From a virus, in IMG/VR virus record IMGVR_UViG_3300044568_003773, positions 1 to 53,156 of that record: DNA of 53,156 nt; one strand, given 5' to 3'. Below, in pieces: positions 8,870 through 16,980 of this stretch. A model generated the notes under the pieces. That model worked only from the letters and a program-made list of their open reading frames with translations, searched no databases and had not been told where the DNA came from. Every line of letters starts with the position of its first letter. The stretch's first letter is position 1. The position numbers were made by a program, and so were the translations under genes.

Positions 8870-10690
8870 ATGTCAGAACAAAAATTAACGGTGTGGCAAA
8901 GATTGAGTAGGACTTTTGGTCCTAATGCAACCCTTGACCAACAATCTCCCGTATTCAAATTTGATAAAAAGGAGCTATTAAAGACAACAGATAAATCTGA
9001 GTTTGAAAAAGAAAAATTACAATCTCAGCAGACAATGTATATCGGCCAACAATGGCAAAAAGTAGAAAATAATTTATACCAACAAGCGGTATATTATGAA
9101 CCAACAAGAATGGCGTCATACTATGATTATGAATCTATGGAATATACACCTGAAATTTCTGCGGCATTAGACATTTATTCTGAAGAATCCACAACACCAG
9201 ATCAAGATGGACTTATATTAAAAGTTTATTCTGAATCAAAAAGAATAAAATCAGTATTAATCGATCTTTTTGTTAATAAATTGGATATTAACACCAACTT
9301 ACCAATGTGGACAAGAAACACATGTAAGTTTGGTGACAACTTTGTATATCTTAAGTTAGATCCTGAAAATGGTATTGTTGGATGTCAACAACTACCAAAC
9401 ATTCAAATCGAAAGATTAGAAAAAGGGATGAGGTTTCAACCTGATAAGTACTCACAAGAAATGGAAAACGACGCTTTGAAGTTTACTTGGAAGGAAAAAA
9501 ACATGGAGTTCAATACTTGGGAAGTAGCACACTTTAGAATTTTAGGTGACGATAGAAAACTACCGTATGGTACATCGATGCTCGAAAAGGCTCGTAGAAT
9601 TTGGAAACAATTATTACTTTCTGAAGATGCGATGTTAATCTATCGTGTATCTAGAGCACCTGAAAGAAGAGTATTTAAAGTATTTGTCGGTAACATGGAC
9701 GACAAAGATGTTGACCCATATGTACAAAGAGTTGCTAATAAATTTAAAAGAGATCAAATTGTTGATCACTCAACAGGTAATGTCGATATGAGGTATAATC
9801 AAATGGCGGTAGACCAAGATTATTTCATTCCTGTTCGTGATCCGGCAGCAACCAACCCTATTGAAACATTACCAGGTGGTACGAACTTAGCTGAAATCGC
9901 AGACATTGAGTATATTCAAAAGAAATTAGTTACAGCTCTTAGAATACCTAAGGCTTATTTAGGATTCGAAGAGGCGGTAGGTGATGGTAAAAATTTATCA
10001 TTATTAGATATTCGTTTTGCGAGAACTATCAATAGAATTCAAAAGTCTATGATTGCAGAATTAAATAAAATTGCAATTATTCATCTTTTTTTATTAGGTT
10101 TTGAAGACGAATTAACAAACTTCACATTAGGTTTACACAATCCATCTAAACAATCTGAATTACTTTCAATCGAACTATGGAAGGAAAAAATACTTCTGTA
10201 TAAAGATGCAGTTACACCTATCGCAGACACAGTAGCCCCTGTTTCAGCGTCTTGGGCTAAAAAACATATCTTAGGGTTCTCAGATGAAGAAATAAGATTA
10301 GATATACAACAACAAAGGGTAGAAAGGGCAGTGGCTGCAGAACTTGTAAAAACTGCTGAGAGTATACCTAAAACCGGACTTTTTGATACTATAGACCAAC
10401 TTTACGGTAAAAAAGATGGTGAAGCAACACCTGAAGGAGGTGCGGCACCTGAAGGAGGTGATATGGATATGGGAGGTGGAGATTTAGGCGGAGGAGCCCC
10501 ACCACCACCTGAAGGCTCACCATCACCTGAACCTGGAGGGGTAACACCTGAAAGTTTTAATAAAGATGGATTAGATTTAATATTGGAAGATTTGTCATTA
10601 TTTAATTCTGCAGATGTTATAGAATTATCTAAAGGAAGAAACTCGTTGATTGAAATAGATGAAAGAGTTAAATCTTTATTGAATAAGTAA
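8870..10690 (+). CDS. portal vertex protein (gp20-like)
   Basis: Dodecameric portal through which DNA enters and leaves the head and to which the neck attaches. The T4 gp20-type core is clear: MASYYDYESMEYTPEISAAL near the N-terminus, the NTCKFGDNFVYLKLD segment, a long central region including ARRIWKQLLLSEDAMLIYR (about 240-260), and the helical SLLDIRFARTINRIQKSM. The last 120 residues include a Gly/Pro/Glu low-complexity stretch (about 515-560) and a short helical end. The start follows an A-rich leader without a Shine-Dalgarno sequence; AGGAGG strings inside this gene are coding and not at any start. Confidence 0.93.
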   Translation: MSEQKLTVWQRLSRTFGPNATLDQQSPVFKFDKKELLKTTDKSEFEKEKLQSQQTMYIGQQWQKVENNLYQQAVYYEPTRMASYYDYESMEYTPEISAALDIYSEESTTPDQDGLILKVYSESKRIKSVLIDLFVNKLDINTNLPMWTRNTCKFGDNFVYLKLDPENGIVGCQQLPNIQIERLEKGMRFQPDKYSQEMENDALKFTWKEKNMEFNTWEVAHFRILGDDRKLPYGTSMLEKARRIWKQLLLSEDAMLIYRVSRAPERRVFKVFVGNMDDKDVDPYVQRVANKFKRDQIVDHSTGNVDMRYNQMAVDQDYFIPVRDPAATNPIETLPGGTNLAEIADIEYIQKKLVTALRIPKAYLGFEEAVGDGKNLSLLDIRFARTINRIQKSMIAELNKIAIIHLFLLGFEDELTNFTLGLHNPSKQSELLSIELWKEKILLYKDAVTPIADTVAPVSASWAKKHILGFSDEEIRLDIQQQRVERAVAAELVKTAESIPKTGLFDTIDQLYGKKDGEATPEGGAAPEGGDMDMGGGDLGGGAPPPPEGSPSPEPGGVTPESFNKDGLDLILEDLSLFNSADVIELSKGRNSLIEIDERVKSLLNK

Positions 10691-10698
10691 TATTTATT
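10691..10698 (+). promoter_or_regulatory. TATTTATT start-proximal motif
   Basis: Sense-oriented TATTTATT beginning right after the portal stop codon and 11 bases before the ATG at 10710. Confidence 0.35.
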
Positions 10699-10709
10699 AA
10701 ATAAAAACT

Positions 10710-11441
10710 ATGAACACTTTTGGCACTATAAAAACAAAAATAGAAAAAGCATCTATCGGTTTATACGGAAAACCTGAATTTAAATCTTTTTTGAAACAAT
10801 TTAAATCAATGGTTTTAGAAAACAAAGACATTGCTGAGTTATATTATATCTACGATGATTTATCTTCTAACAAGGGTATTAATGAATCTATCGCCGAAGA
10901 TTACATAAATGAAACTGTTGAGTATTCTCAAATTTTAGTTGAAGGTAATTCAAAACATATTACAAAGGTAAGTAATTGGATTGATTCTATTGTATTGGAA
11001 CATACTAATGAATACAAGGATATTGATAATACGATATATAAGAAATCAATCAAAGACCTATCCACGGTTTTAGAATCTAAAAGAAAAATTAAGTCTAATA
11101 TTATTTTAGAAGAAAAGAAAGAAGATATAATAGAAAGCGTTAACTTACCAATTTCAACAATGGTTAAGGTTGCTGAAGAAAATATTAAATTAGAATTAAA
11201 AAATATTTCAGAATCAGAAAGAAAAGTTATAGAGGAGTTGTCATCTATGTCGGATGAAGAAATCAAAACCGAAATGGACCAACTTAAAGAAAATGTTATT
11301 TCTAATTTGAAATCTACTTTGAACGAATCGACAGAATCTGATTTAAAATCAACAATAGAAAATACAATCAAAAAAATTAATGAATCACCTTATGATAGAT
11401 TCAATCTTTATAAGTTGAGGGGTTTAAGTCAAGGATTATGA
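10710..11441 (+). CDS. hypothetical helical protein after the portal
   Basis: Not recognised by family. A 243-residue, highly charged, almost wholly helical protein. Ser, Glu and Lys dominate, and the second half (about 140-230) has heptad-like spacing (EEKIKTEMDQLKENV style). Its place between portal and prohead protease matches the position of the small prohead-core proteins gp67/gp68 in T4, so a prohead core role is plausible. This rests only on position and composition. Its stop overlaps the next start by four bases. Confidence 0.65.
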   Translation: MNTFGTIKTKIEKASIGLYGKPEFKSFLKQFKSMVLENKDIAELYYIYDDLSSNKGINESIAEDYINETVEYSQILVEGNSKHITKVSNWIDSIVLEHTNEYKDIDNTIYKKSIKDLSTVLESKRKIKSNIILEEKKEDIIESVNLPISTMVKVAEENIKLELKNISESERKVIEELSSMSDEEIKTEMDQLKENVISNLKSTLNESTESDLKSTIENTIKKINESPYDRFNLYKLRGLSQGL

Positions 11442-11674
11442 TTAGGTTTTTTAAATCAATGATGGAAGGGGCAAATGGGGGGATTTCCTCTAAAAGGTTT
11501 ATTGGTCTTCTTTGTGGATTATCCCTAATTGTAGGATTATTTATATCTATGTTTAGTTGTGGAAAATACGAACCATCATCAACTTTGGTGGATGCTGTAG
11601 GTCTGTTGGCCTTTGGGTGTTTAGGTTTGACTTCAGTCGATTTCTTTACACACAAAAAAGGTGACAACAAATAA
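11438..11674 (+). CDS. small two-helix membrane protein, holin-like
   Basis: A 78-residue protein with two predicted membrane helices: about 24-42 (GLLCGLSLIVGLFISMF) and about 52-67 (AVGLLAFGCLGLTSVDFF), with a basic N-terminus (RFFKSMMEG, SSKR) and a charged tail HKKGDNK. Size and topology fit phage holins or holin-like inner-membrane proteins. It is translationally coupled to the preceding gene through ATGA. No endolysin is nearby, and the family has no diagnostic residues, so holin function is a guess from size and topology. Confidence 0.6.
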   Translation: MIRFFKSMMEGANGGISSKRFIGLLCGLSLIVGLFISMFSCGKYEPSSTLVDAVGLLAFGCLGLTSVDFFTHKKGDNK

Positions 11675-11857
11675 CTAGTTATTCTTTTTTTGTAAATAAG
11701 CTGCCTTTTTCTTCTGGTCTCTTTTTGAAACTGAAGGTTTCGTAAACTCCTGTAATTCCCTCAACCTTTCGATTTGTTTTGTTTTATACACTTTAAATTT
11801 ATATTGTTTAAGTGCTTGCTCAATAGAGTTAGGGTTTTTTACTGGTACTATAATCAT
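11675..11857 (-). CDS. rpsU: ribosomal protein bS21
   Basis: Small-subunit ribosomal protein that sits on the 30S platform next to the 3' end of 16S rRNA. The 60-residue sequence fits bS21 along its length: MIIVPVKNPNSIEQALKQ, the helix with KVYKTKQIERLRELQ, then KPSVSKRDQKKKAAYL. The MIIVPV start and the AAYLQKK end resemble Bacteroidota bS21. Tyr54 lies in the C-terminal tail region that in flavobacterial ribosomes helps hold the anti-Shine-Dalgarno. It is inserted antisense between the portal-linked genes and the prohead protease. Unlike the other genes here it has a full Shine-Dalgarno (AAGGAGG, eight bases before ATG), a feature also described for host rpsU in Bacteroidota. bS21 genes are known in other large and marine phages, so phage carriage itself is not new. 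Confidence 0.92.
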   Translation of the reverse strand: MIIVPVKNPNSIEQALKQYKFKVYKTKQIERLRELQEFTKPSVSKRDQKKKAAYLQKKNN

Positions 11858-11865
11858 ATTTTTTT

Positions 11866-11872
11866 CCTCCTT
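11866..11872 (-). promoter_or_regulatory. strong Shine-Dalgarno of the bS21 gene
   Basis: On the minus strand AAGGAGG ends eight bases before the ATG at 11857, with one more A upstream extending the match. Of the starts I inspected in the window, this is the only one with such a sequence; the others have A/T-rich leaders. Confidence 0.9.
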
Positions 11873-11876
11873 TTGA

Positions 11877-11909
11877 TATAAATATACAAGATTTTTCGAT
11901 TTTTGACAA
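11877..11909 (-). promoter_or_regulatory. candidate promoter of the bS21 gene
   Basis: On the minus strand TTG (11909-11907), a 20-base spacer and TATATTTA (11886-11879) resemble the Bacteroidota TTTG/TAnnTTTG promoter with one mismatch in the -7 box. The same bases also contain TATTTATA (11884-11877), the start-proximal motif. Either element would place transcription start just before the Shine-Dalgarno. Confidence 0.5.
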
Positions 11910-11933
11910 CGATGTTTATTTTTATTATAATTG
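11902..11933 (+). promoter_or_regulatory. candidate promoter for the head genes from 11965
   Basis: The plus strand reads TTTG (11902-11905), 20 bases, TATAATTG (11926-11933), one mismatch from the Bacteroidota consensus. The same stretch is also a perfect TTGACA (11903-11908), 17 bases, TATAAT (11926-11931) of the classical sigma-70 type. It shares its upstream element with the divergent bS21 promoter. Confidence 0.6.
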
Positions 11934-11964
11934 TATAAAACAAATAAACTTTAAGTTATGAAGA

Positions 11965-12414
11965 ATGAAAAAAGGAAAAACATCGAAATTAAATGTTTTT
12001 GATGATGCTAAATGTTACTATGGTACGGTAGATTCAAAAGAAATGAAATCCATATACATAGTACTACAGACATGGATCCAACCATCAGATGATTATGATA
12101 ATTGGGAAAAAATAACAGGTCATATTAAAAGACAAATACAACACACATTATTAGAAGTATTAGACTTCACATTCTTCGAAAAGAAACAAATAGTCGACTT
12201 AGACTTGAGAACAAGTGGGATACAAAAAGGTAAAAAGAGTTTTTTAAATTTAGAGATTACACTTTTCATTCATAATAAATTTGTAGAATTCAAATCACTT
12301 ATTTTAAGAAATAAAATCAAAACACTATTAACTGCAATATACACTGACGATTTAAAAAATTGTAAGTTTTTTACACTTAATAAAACAAAAAATCCAGAAA
12401 TGGTTATTTCCTAA
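11965..12414 (+). CDS. hypothetical protein between bS21 and prohead protease
   Basis: Not recognised. A 149-residue mixed alpha/beta protein with a lysine-rich start and end. An earlier ATG at 11958 is in another frame, so 11965 is the start. It is the first gene after the strong plus-strand promoter and is followed 23 bases later by the prohead protease, so it probably belongs to head assembly. It shows no cysteine motif and no membrane segment. Confidence 0.65.
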   Translation: MKKGKTSKLNVFDDAKCYYGTVDSKEMKSIYIVLQTWIQPSDDYDNWEKITGHIKRQIQHTLLEVLDFTFFEKKQIVDLDLRTSGIQKGKKSFLNLEITLFIHNKFVEFKSLILRNKIKTLLTAIYTDDLKNCKFFTLNKTKNPEMVIS

Positions 12415-12422
12415 TATTTATT
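12415..12422 (+). promoter_or_regulatory. TATTTATT start-proximal motif
   Basis: Sense-oriented TATTTATT directly after the preceding stop and 15 bases before the protease ATG at 12438. Confidence 0.35.
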
Positions 12423-12437
12423 TATTAAAAATAGATT

Positions 12438-13145
12438 ATGAAAATTTTAGGACCGAATGATAGTGGTAAAGGAATACTTGTAGAATGGGATGCTGGATTC
12501 ATCAATCCAAATGATGAGAGAAATACCGATATAATAAAAGAATCTTACGGACAGTTAGAACACTCAAAACCTTTTGTGTTCTATGCGACATTACAAAAAC
12601 ACGGAGTACCTAACAGAAACGGTAGGGTTTATCCTGAAAACATATTAAGAAGAGAGGCTGATAAGTATAAAGAACTTATTAATAAAGGGATGTCGATTTC
12701 TGAATTAAACCATCCTGAGTCTTCATTAATTGACTTAGATAGAGTATCACATCTTATTACTGACATATGGTGGGAAAACAATGTTTTAATGGGTAAGATT
12801 AAATTATTAACCACTCCAGGTTTTCACGAAAGAGGTATAGTGTCATCCAAAGGAGATGTTGCAGCAAACATGATGAGACAGGGTGTTACTATGGGTGTAT
12901 CTTCTCGTGGTGTTGGTTCTTTGGTAAAAAAAGGTGAGCAAAATGAAGTACAGGATGATTTTGAATTAATTTGTTTTGATCTTGTTTCTTCACCGTCAAC
13001 GCCAGGAGCTTACCTTTACTTAAACAAGGAAGACCGACCAAAGTATGAAGAAAAACTTGCCGAACATGATAAAAGTAATTTTTCAGGTAGTGGTTTAGAG
13101 AAATCTGTTGACTTAATGAAAAGATTGACCGATTATTTAAAATAA
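12438..13145 (+). CDS. prohead core protease (gp21-like)
   Basis: Serine protease of the herpesvirus-assemblin/T4 gp21 group that cleaves scaffold and capsid during head maturation. Key signatures are GRVYPENIL (62-70), ELNHPES with the catalytic His at 92, GVSSRGVGS with the catalytic Ser at 155 or 156, and CFDLVSSPSTPGA. The length (235 aa) is close to T4 gp21 (212). It lies just before the scaffold and major capsid genes, as in T4. Cleavage sites in those partners were not assigned. Confidence 0.92.
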   Translation: MKILGPNDSGKGILVEWDAGFINPNDERNTDIIKESYGQLEHSKPFVFYATLQKHGVPNRNGRVYPENILRREADKYKELINKGMSISELNHPESSLIDLDRVSHLITDIWWENNVLMGKIKLLTTPGFHERGIVSSKGDVAANMMRQGVTMGVSSRGVGSLVKKGEQNEVQDDFELICFDLVSSPSTPGAYLYLNKEDRPKYEEKLAEHDKSNFSGSGLEKSVDLMKRLTDYLK

Positions 13146-13156
13146 AAAAACACATT

Positions 13157-13366
13157 ATGGAAGAAAAATATTTTATTGCAAAAATTACAACAGACATGCC
13201 TGATGAGAACACAGGAAAGATTAAAAAAATTAGAGAAGAAAAATTAGTAAAAGGATATTCACCAACTGATGTTGAGGCAAAAGTTACTAAAGTATATGAA
13301 TCATATACAATGGATTGGAGAATTACGGCAATAGTTGAATCAAAAATTGATGAAGTTATTGAATAA
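13157..13366 (+). CDS. small DUF4494-like protein
   Basis: A 69-residue protein with the layout of the small Bacteroidota family DUF4494, as I recall it: an N-terminal YFIAKI strand, a KIKKIREEKLVKGYS segment, the TDVEAKV helix and a closing strand ITAIVES. The biochemical role of the family is unknown. It sits between protease and scaffold, where T4-like phages carry small head genes, and is followed by a strong terminator. The family match is from memory and moderate. Confidence 0.6.
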   Translation: MEEKYFIAKITTDMPDENTGKIKKIREEKLVKGYSPTDVEAKVTKVYESYTMDWRITAIVESKIDEVIE

Positions 13367-13391
13367 TTATTAATTATTACTACAAAAATTT

Positions 13392-13420
13392 AAGGGACGC
13401 CAACAGGTGTCCCTTTTTAT
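13392..13420 (+). terminator. rho-independent terminator
   Basis: A ten-base-pair stem (AAGGGACGCC with GGTGTCCCTT, one G-T pair), AACA loop and a TTTTTATTTAT tail, 25 bases after the stop at 13366. It separates the protease unit from the scaffold-capsid unit. Confidence 0.9.
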
Positions 13421-13480
13421 TTATATCTATTTTTTTTTATCTGAAAACCTTAATATAATGATTTTTTTATAATAAGGATA

Positions 13481-13488
13481 TATTTATC
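13481..13488 (+). promoter_or_regulatory. TATTTATC motif upstream of scaffold gene
   Basis: Sense-oriented TATTTATC within TATATTTATC, 34 bases before the scaffold ATG at 13523. Following a terminator, it is a good candidate for the promoter of the scaffold and capsid genes. Confidence 0.5.
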
Positions 13489-13522
13489 TGTAAAATAAAC
13501 GCGTAACGCATTGCTTAAAATA

Positions 13523-15052
13523 ATGAGTACAGAAAAAACAGGATCGATAGTTGAACAAACCTTATTACAAATTAAGGCTGTTGAAAATGCTATCAGTGAA
13601 AATGCAAAAGGAATACTTGCTTCTACAATGAAACAAGAAATCAGCGAATTAGTTAGAGAGTCTTTAGTAGATTCAAAACAAACAAAAAAACCCCTAAACG
13701 AACAAGAAGAGCCTGAAATGGAAGAACCTGTAGTTGCGACTGCAGATGACGAAGAAGAAGAGGCTGTAATTGATGTTGAAGACGAGGGGGGAGAACCTGA
13801 ATCAGAATATGTCTTTGGTATGGATTCCGAAGATGGTGAAGAAGAAGGTGATAATGAAATGGAAATGCCTCCACTTGACATGACTTCGGCATCACCTGAC
13901 GAAGTTTTGAAAGTTTTCAAAGCTATGGGTGATGAAGATGGAATTATAGTTAAGAAGGATGATGATTATATTCACTTGATCGATGATGAAGATGAGTATT
14001 TGATTCAAACTGGAGACATGGACGATAATACAGAAGAACCAATGTTGGATTTAGAAGAAAGTGTTATCTACGAAATTGAAATGGAAGAAGGTGATTATCA
14101 CATGGAAGAACAAGAATTTGAAGAAGGTGATTATCACATGGAAGAACAAGAATTTGAAGAAGGTGATTATCACATGGAAGAAATGTACATGGAAGAAGGA
14201 GACTATATGGTTGACTTGGATAATGTACAATTCGGACAAGATGATTTTTCAAATGTTGAAGAAGAATCCATTTATGAAATCGATGAAGAAGATCTTCACT
14301 CAGTAGTAGAAGCATTTAAAGCAGTAGGAATGGGAATGGGTAAAGTAGGAACAGGAATGGCTAAAACTTCAGTTAATAACAAAGGGTTCAAAGAAGACCA
14401 ACCACAAGGCACAAAAGGTGTTGGAATGGGTAAAGCAAGTAAATTTAAATATCCTAAAATTAAACATGGAGTTACTGAAACCGAAACTGAAGAGGCATTC
14501 GAAGGTTGGGATATGGAAGAAGATGTTGATTTGGTAGATATTGAAGCTACTGGAGGTATGATGGAACCTGAAACAACTGAAGCGTCAAGAACTATGACAT
14601 ATAGAAGAAGAGCTGAAAGAGACAGAGTGGCAGCACCAAGTCAGTTAAGAAAAGAATCTGTAGAAAGAGAACTTGATTTAATTAAAGAGAAAAACGAAGA
14701 ATACAAAAAAGCTTTGAATTTCTTTAGATCTAAGTTAAATGAAGTTGCAGTATTCAATTCAAACTTGGCATATGCTACAAGATTGTTCACTGAACATTCC
14801 ACTACAAAACAAGAAAAAATAAATATTCTAAGAAGATTTGATAATGTAGAATCTATCAAGGAATCTAAAACACTTTACAAGTCAATTAAAAATGAATTAG
14901 ATGGTAAAGGTGGTGAGATGGTAACTGAGTCAGTTCAGACAAAAGTTAATAGAACACCAGCTAACGGATCATCAACAAACTTAATTGAAAGTAAAACTTA
15001 TGAGAATCCTCAATTCATGAGAATGAGAGATTTGATGTCAAAAATTAAATAA
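13523..15052 (+). CDS. prohead scaffold/core protein (gp22-like)
   Basis: Acidic internal scaffold expected to fill the prohead and be degraded by the protease. The protein has a helical N-terminus (about 1-60), a very acidic centre (about 65-275) and a helical C-terminal region (about 375-460, RERELDLIKEKNEEYKKAL type) that resembles the gp22 core fold. The centre contains a 12-residue repeat EGDYHMEEQEFE. I take the ATG at 13523 (MSTEKTGSIVEQ) rather than the TTG four codons earlier. It lies immediately upstream of the major capsid gene, which is the main support for the assignment. Confidence 0.78.
   Translation: MSTEKTGSIVEQTLLQIKAVENAISENAKGILASTMKQEISELVRESLVDSKQTKKPLNEQEEPEMEEPVVATADDEEEEAVIDVEDEGGEPESEYVFGMDSEDGEEEGDNEMEMPPLDMTSASPDEVLKVFKAMGDEDGIIVKKDDDYIHLIDDEDEYLIQTGDMDDNTEEPMLDLEESVIYEIEMEEGDYHMEEQEFEEGDYHMEEQEFEEGDYHMEEMYMEEGDYMVDLDNVQFGQDDFSNVEEESIYEIDEEDLHSVVEAFKAVGMGMGKVGTGMAKTSVNNKGFKEDQPQGTKGVGMGKASKFKYPKIKHGVTETETEEAFEGWDMEEDVDLVDIEATGGMMEPETTEASRTMTYRRRAERDRVAAPSQLRKESVERELDLIKEKNEEYKKALNFFRSKLNEVAVFNSNLAYATRLFTEHSTTKQEKINILRRFDNVESIKESKTLYKSIKNELDGKGGEMVTESVQTKVNRTPANGSSTNLIESKTYENPQFMRMRDLMSKIK
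14087..14182 (+). repeat. in-frame 36-base tandem repeat in scaffold gene
   Basis: Two full 36-base units (14087-14122 and 14123-14158) and a partial third encode EGDYHMEEQEFE. The copies are nearly identical at DNA level, implying recent duplication. Confidence 0.85.
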
Positions 15053-15083
15053 ATAAATAAACTCTAAATTAAAAAAAAATAAA

Positions 15084-16910
15084 ATGGGAGCATTATTAGA
15101 ATCAGGTCTTGTTGGTAACATCGGGTTGAAACACCTTAAAGTTATCAAAGAAGATACAATTAACAAATGGGATAAATTAGGATTCCTAGATGGTCTTAAA
15201 GGACACATTAAAGAGAACATGGCTCAATTATATGAGAACCAAGCATCTCACCTTATTAACGAAGCGGCTTCAACTGATAGCTCAGGTTCATTCGAAACTG
15301 TAGTTTTCCCTATCGTAAGACGCGTATTCTCTAAATTGTTAGCTAATGATTTAGTATCTGTACAAGCAATGAACTTACCTATCGGTAAATTGTTCTACTT
15401 TGTACCTAAAATCCAAGGTTACCAAGCGGCAGCTAATAACCAAATACAACACTTTCCACCACTTGGTTCACCCGCTACTTTAGTAGGTGATGCTACTGCA
15501 ACTCAAGGACAAGGTTACGGATCAACTAGTACATACGGTGGTACTAACTTGTATGACTTATTCTATGAAGGAAATGAGCCAGGATTAGATCCTGCAGGTT
15601 TATTTGACTATTCAAAAGGAGCTTATACGGCAATTACTTCAAGTGCTGTTGGCACTGTAGTTTGGAATGGTTACAATTTAGTGTCTTCTGGTTATTCAGC
15701 AGGTGAGTACAGAAAAGTATTAATCGGTTTATCAGGTTTCTCTAATGCGGGTGCTGGTAAATTAATTGGACCTGATGGTCAGGAAATGGATAATGAAGCA
15801 TTCTTATCTGACTTACAAGTAAATGCTGTACAAGCGGGTGTTAATGGTTTCTCAGGTTTAGGTACTAGTGATATTCTTTTCAGAGTTGTTACTCAAAAAT
15901 ATGGTAAAGGTATTGTACAATATGGTACACAAGCAAATACAACTTGGTCATCTACAGGTAACGGAGGTTCTTATGATAACCTTTGTTCACAAGATGGTAT
16001 CATCTATTTAGAGTTGGATCTACAAGTTCCTGCAACTATCGGTACAGGTTCAATTGACGGATATTCAGGGTTCACTTTACCAATTACTGGTCTTGCCACT
16101 GCAGGAGCTGCGTTTACATGTACATTCAGAAGATACAAAGAATTGGAATTCGAAGATGAGATCGGTGAAGTATCTTTTGACCTTGAGTCAGTTACTGTAT
16201 CTGTTACAGAAAGAAAACTAAGAGCACAATGGTCTCCTGAATTAGCTCAAGATGTATCTGCATTCCACAATATCGATGCTGAAGCTGAATTAACAGCTTT
16301 ATTATCTGAGCAAGTGGCGGCAGAAATTGATCGTGAAATTCTTCGTGATTTGAGAAAAGGCGCAGCTTGGACACTTCGTTGGGATTACAACGGATGGAAA
16401 AGAGGTACTACTGCAAATCCATTAACTCAGTACACTCAAAAAGACTGGAACCAAACATTAATCACTGCGATTAACCAAATTTCGGCACAAATCCACAAAT
16501 CTACTTTGAGAGGTGGAGCTAACTGGATCGTAGTTTCTTCTGAAATTTCAGCTATTTTTGATGACTTAGAATACTTCCATGTATCTAACGCTTCACCGGA
16601 GCAAGATCAATACAACATGGGTATTGAAAGAGTTGGTACATTAGCTGGTCGTTACCAAGTTTACCGTGATCCTTACTTCCCACCAAACACAGTATTGTTG
16701 GGTCACAAAGGAACATCATTGTTAGACACTGGTTATGTTTACGCACCGTATGTACCTCTACAATTAACACCTACAATGTATAACCCATTCAACTTTACAC
16801 CAATCAAAGGTATCATGACAAGATACGCTAAGAAAATGGTTAACAACCGTTTCTATGGTAGAATCACAGTTGATGGAGTTAGAACATTTGACTTAAGAGA
16901 ATTGAGATAA
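15084..16910 (+). CDS. major capsid protein (gp23-like)
   Basis: Main HK97-fold shell protein of a T4-like head. The N-terminal part (NENMAQLYENQASHLINEA style, about 35-60) and the following ETVVFPIVRRVFSKLLANDLVSVQAMN are typical of gp23, as are the central YKELEFEDEIGEVSFDLESV and the C-terminal MTRYAKKMVNNRFYGRI. The 608-residue length exceeds T4 gp23 (521); the extra length lies mainly in the region about 130-330, rich in Gly, Ser and Thr, probably a surface insertion domain. The usual N-terminal prohead cleavage by the gp21-like protease is expected but the site was not located. Its leader is A-rich without a Shine-Dalgarno sequence. Confidence 0.95.
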   Translation: MGALLESGLVGNIGLKHLKVIKEDTINKWDKLGFLDGLKGHIKENMAQLYENQASHLINEAASTDSSGSFETVVFPIVRRVFSKLLANDLVSVQAMNLPIGKLFYFVPKIQGYQAAANNQIQHFPPLGSPATLVGDATATQGQGYGSTSTYGGTNLYDLFYEGNEPGLDPAGLFDYSKGAYTAITSSAVGTVVWNGYNLVSSGYSAGEYRKVLIGLSGFSNAGAGKLIGPDGQEMDNEAFLSDLQVNAVQAGVNGFSGLGTSDILFRVVTQKYGKGIVQYGTQANTTWSSTGNGGSYDNLCSQDGIIYLELDLQVPATIGTGSIDGYSGFTLPITGLATAGAAFTCTFRRYKELEFEDEIGEVSFDLESVTVSVTERKLRAQWSPELAQDVSAFHNIDAEAELTALLSEQVAAEIDREILRDLRKGAAWTLRWDYNGWKRGTTANPLTQYTQKDWNQTLITAINQISAQIHKSTLRGGANWIVVSSEISAIFDDLEYFHVSNASPEQDQYNMGIERVGTLAGRYQVYRDPYFPPNTVLLGHKGTSLLDTGYVYAPYVPLQLTPTMYNPFNFTPIKGIMTRYAKKMVNNRFYGRITVDGVRTFDLRELR

Positions 16911-16930
16911 TCAATTAAATAATGAATAAG

Positions 16931-16962
16931 AAAAAGGTCAGAGAAATCTGACCTTTTTTATT
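16931..16962 (+). terminator. rho-independent terminator after the capsid gene
   Basis: A perfect twelve-base-pair stem (AAAAAGGTCAGA with TCTGACCTTTTT) closed by a GAAA tetraloop and followed by a T-rich tail, 20 bases after the capsid stop. Confidence 0.95.
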
Positions 16963-16969
16963 TTAAAGA

Positions 16970-16977
16970 TATTTATT
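16970..16977 (+). promoter_or_regulatory. TATTTATT start-proximal motif
   Basis: Sense-oriented TATTTATT directly after the capsid terminator and three bases before the ATG at 16981. Because a terminator precedes it, the following gene needs its own promoter, which favours a promoter role for the motif. Confidence 0.5.
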
Positions 16978-16980
16978 GTT

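Noticed and set aside
10434-10490. Several AGGAGG strings on the plus strand
   Set aside because: They encode Glu-Gly-Gly repeats inside the portal gene and do not precede any start codon.
11670-11683. Perfect 14-base palindrome AATAACTAGTTATT at the convergent stops before bS21, followed by T's
   Set aside because: It has no loop, so it cannot form a normal terminator hairpin, and it mostly reflects two stop codons facing each other.
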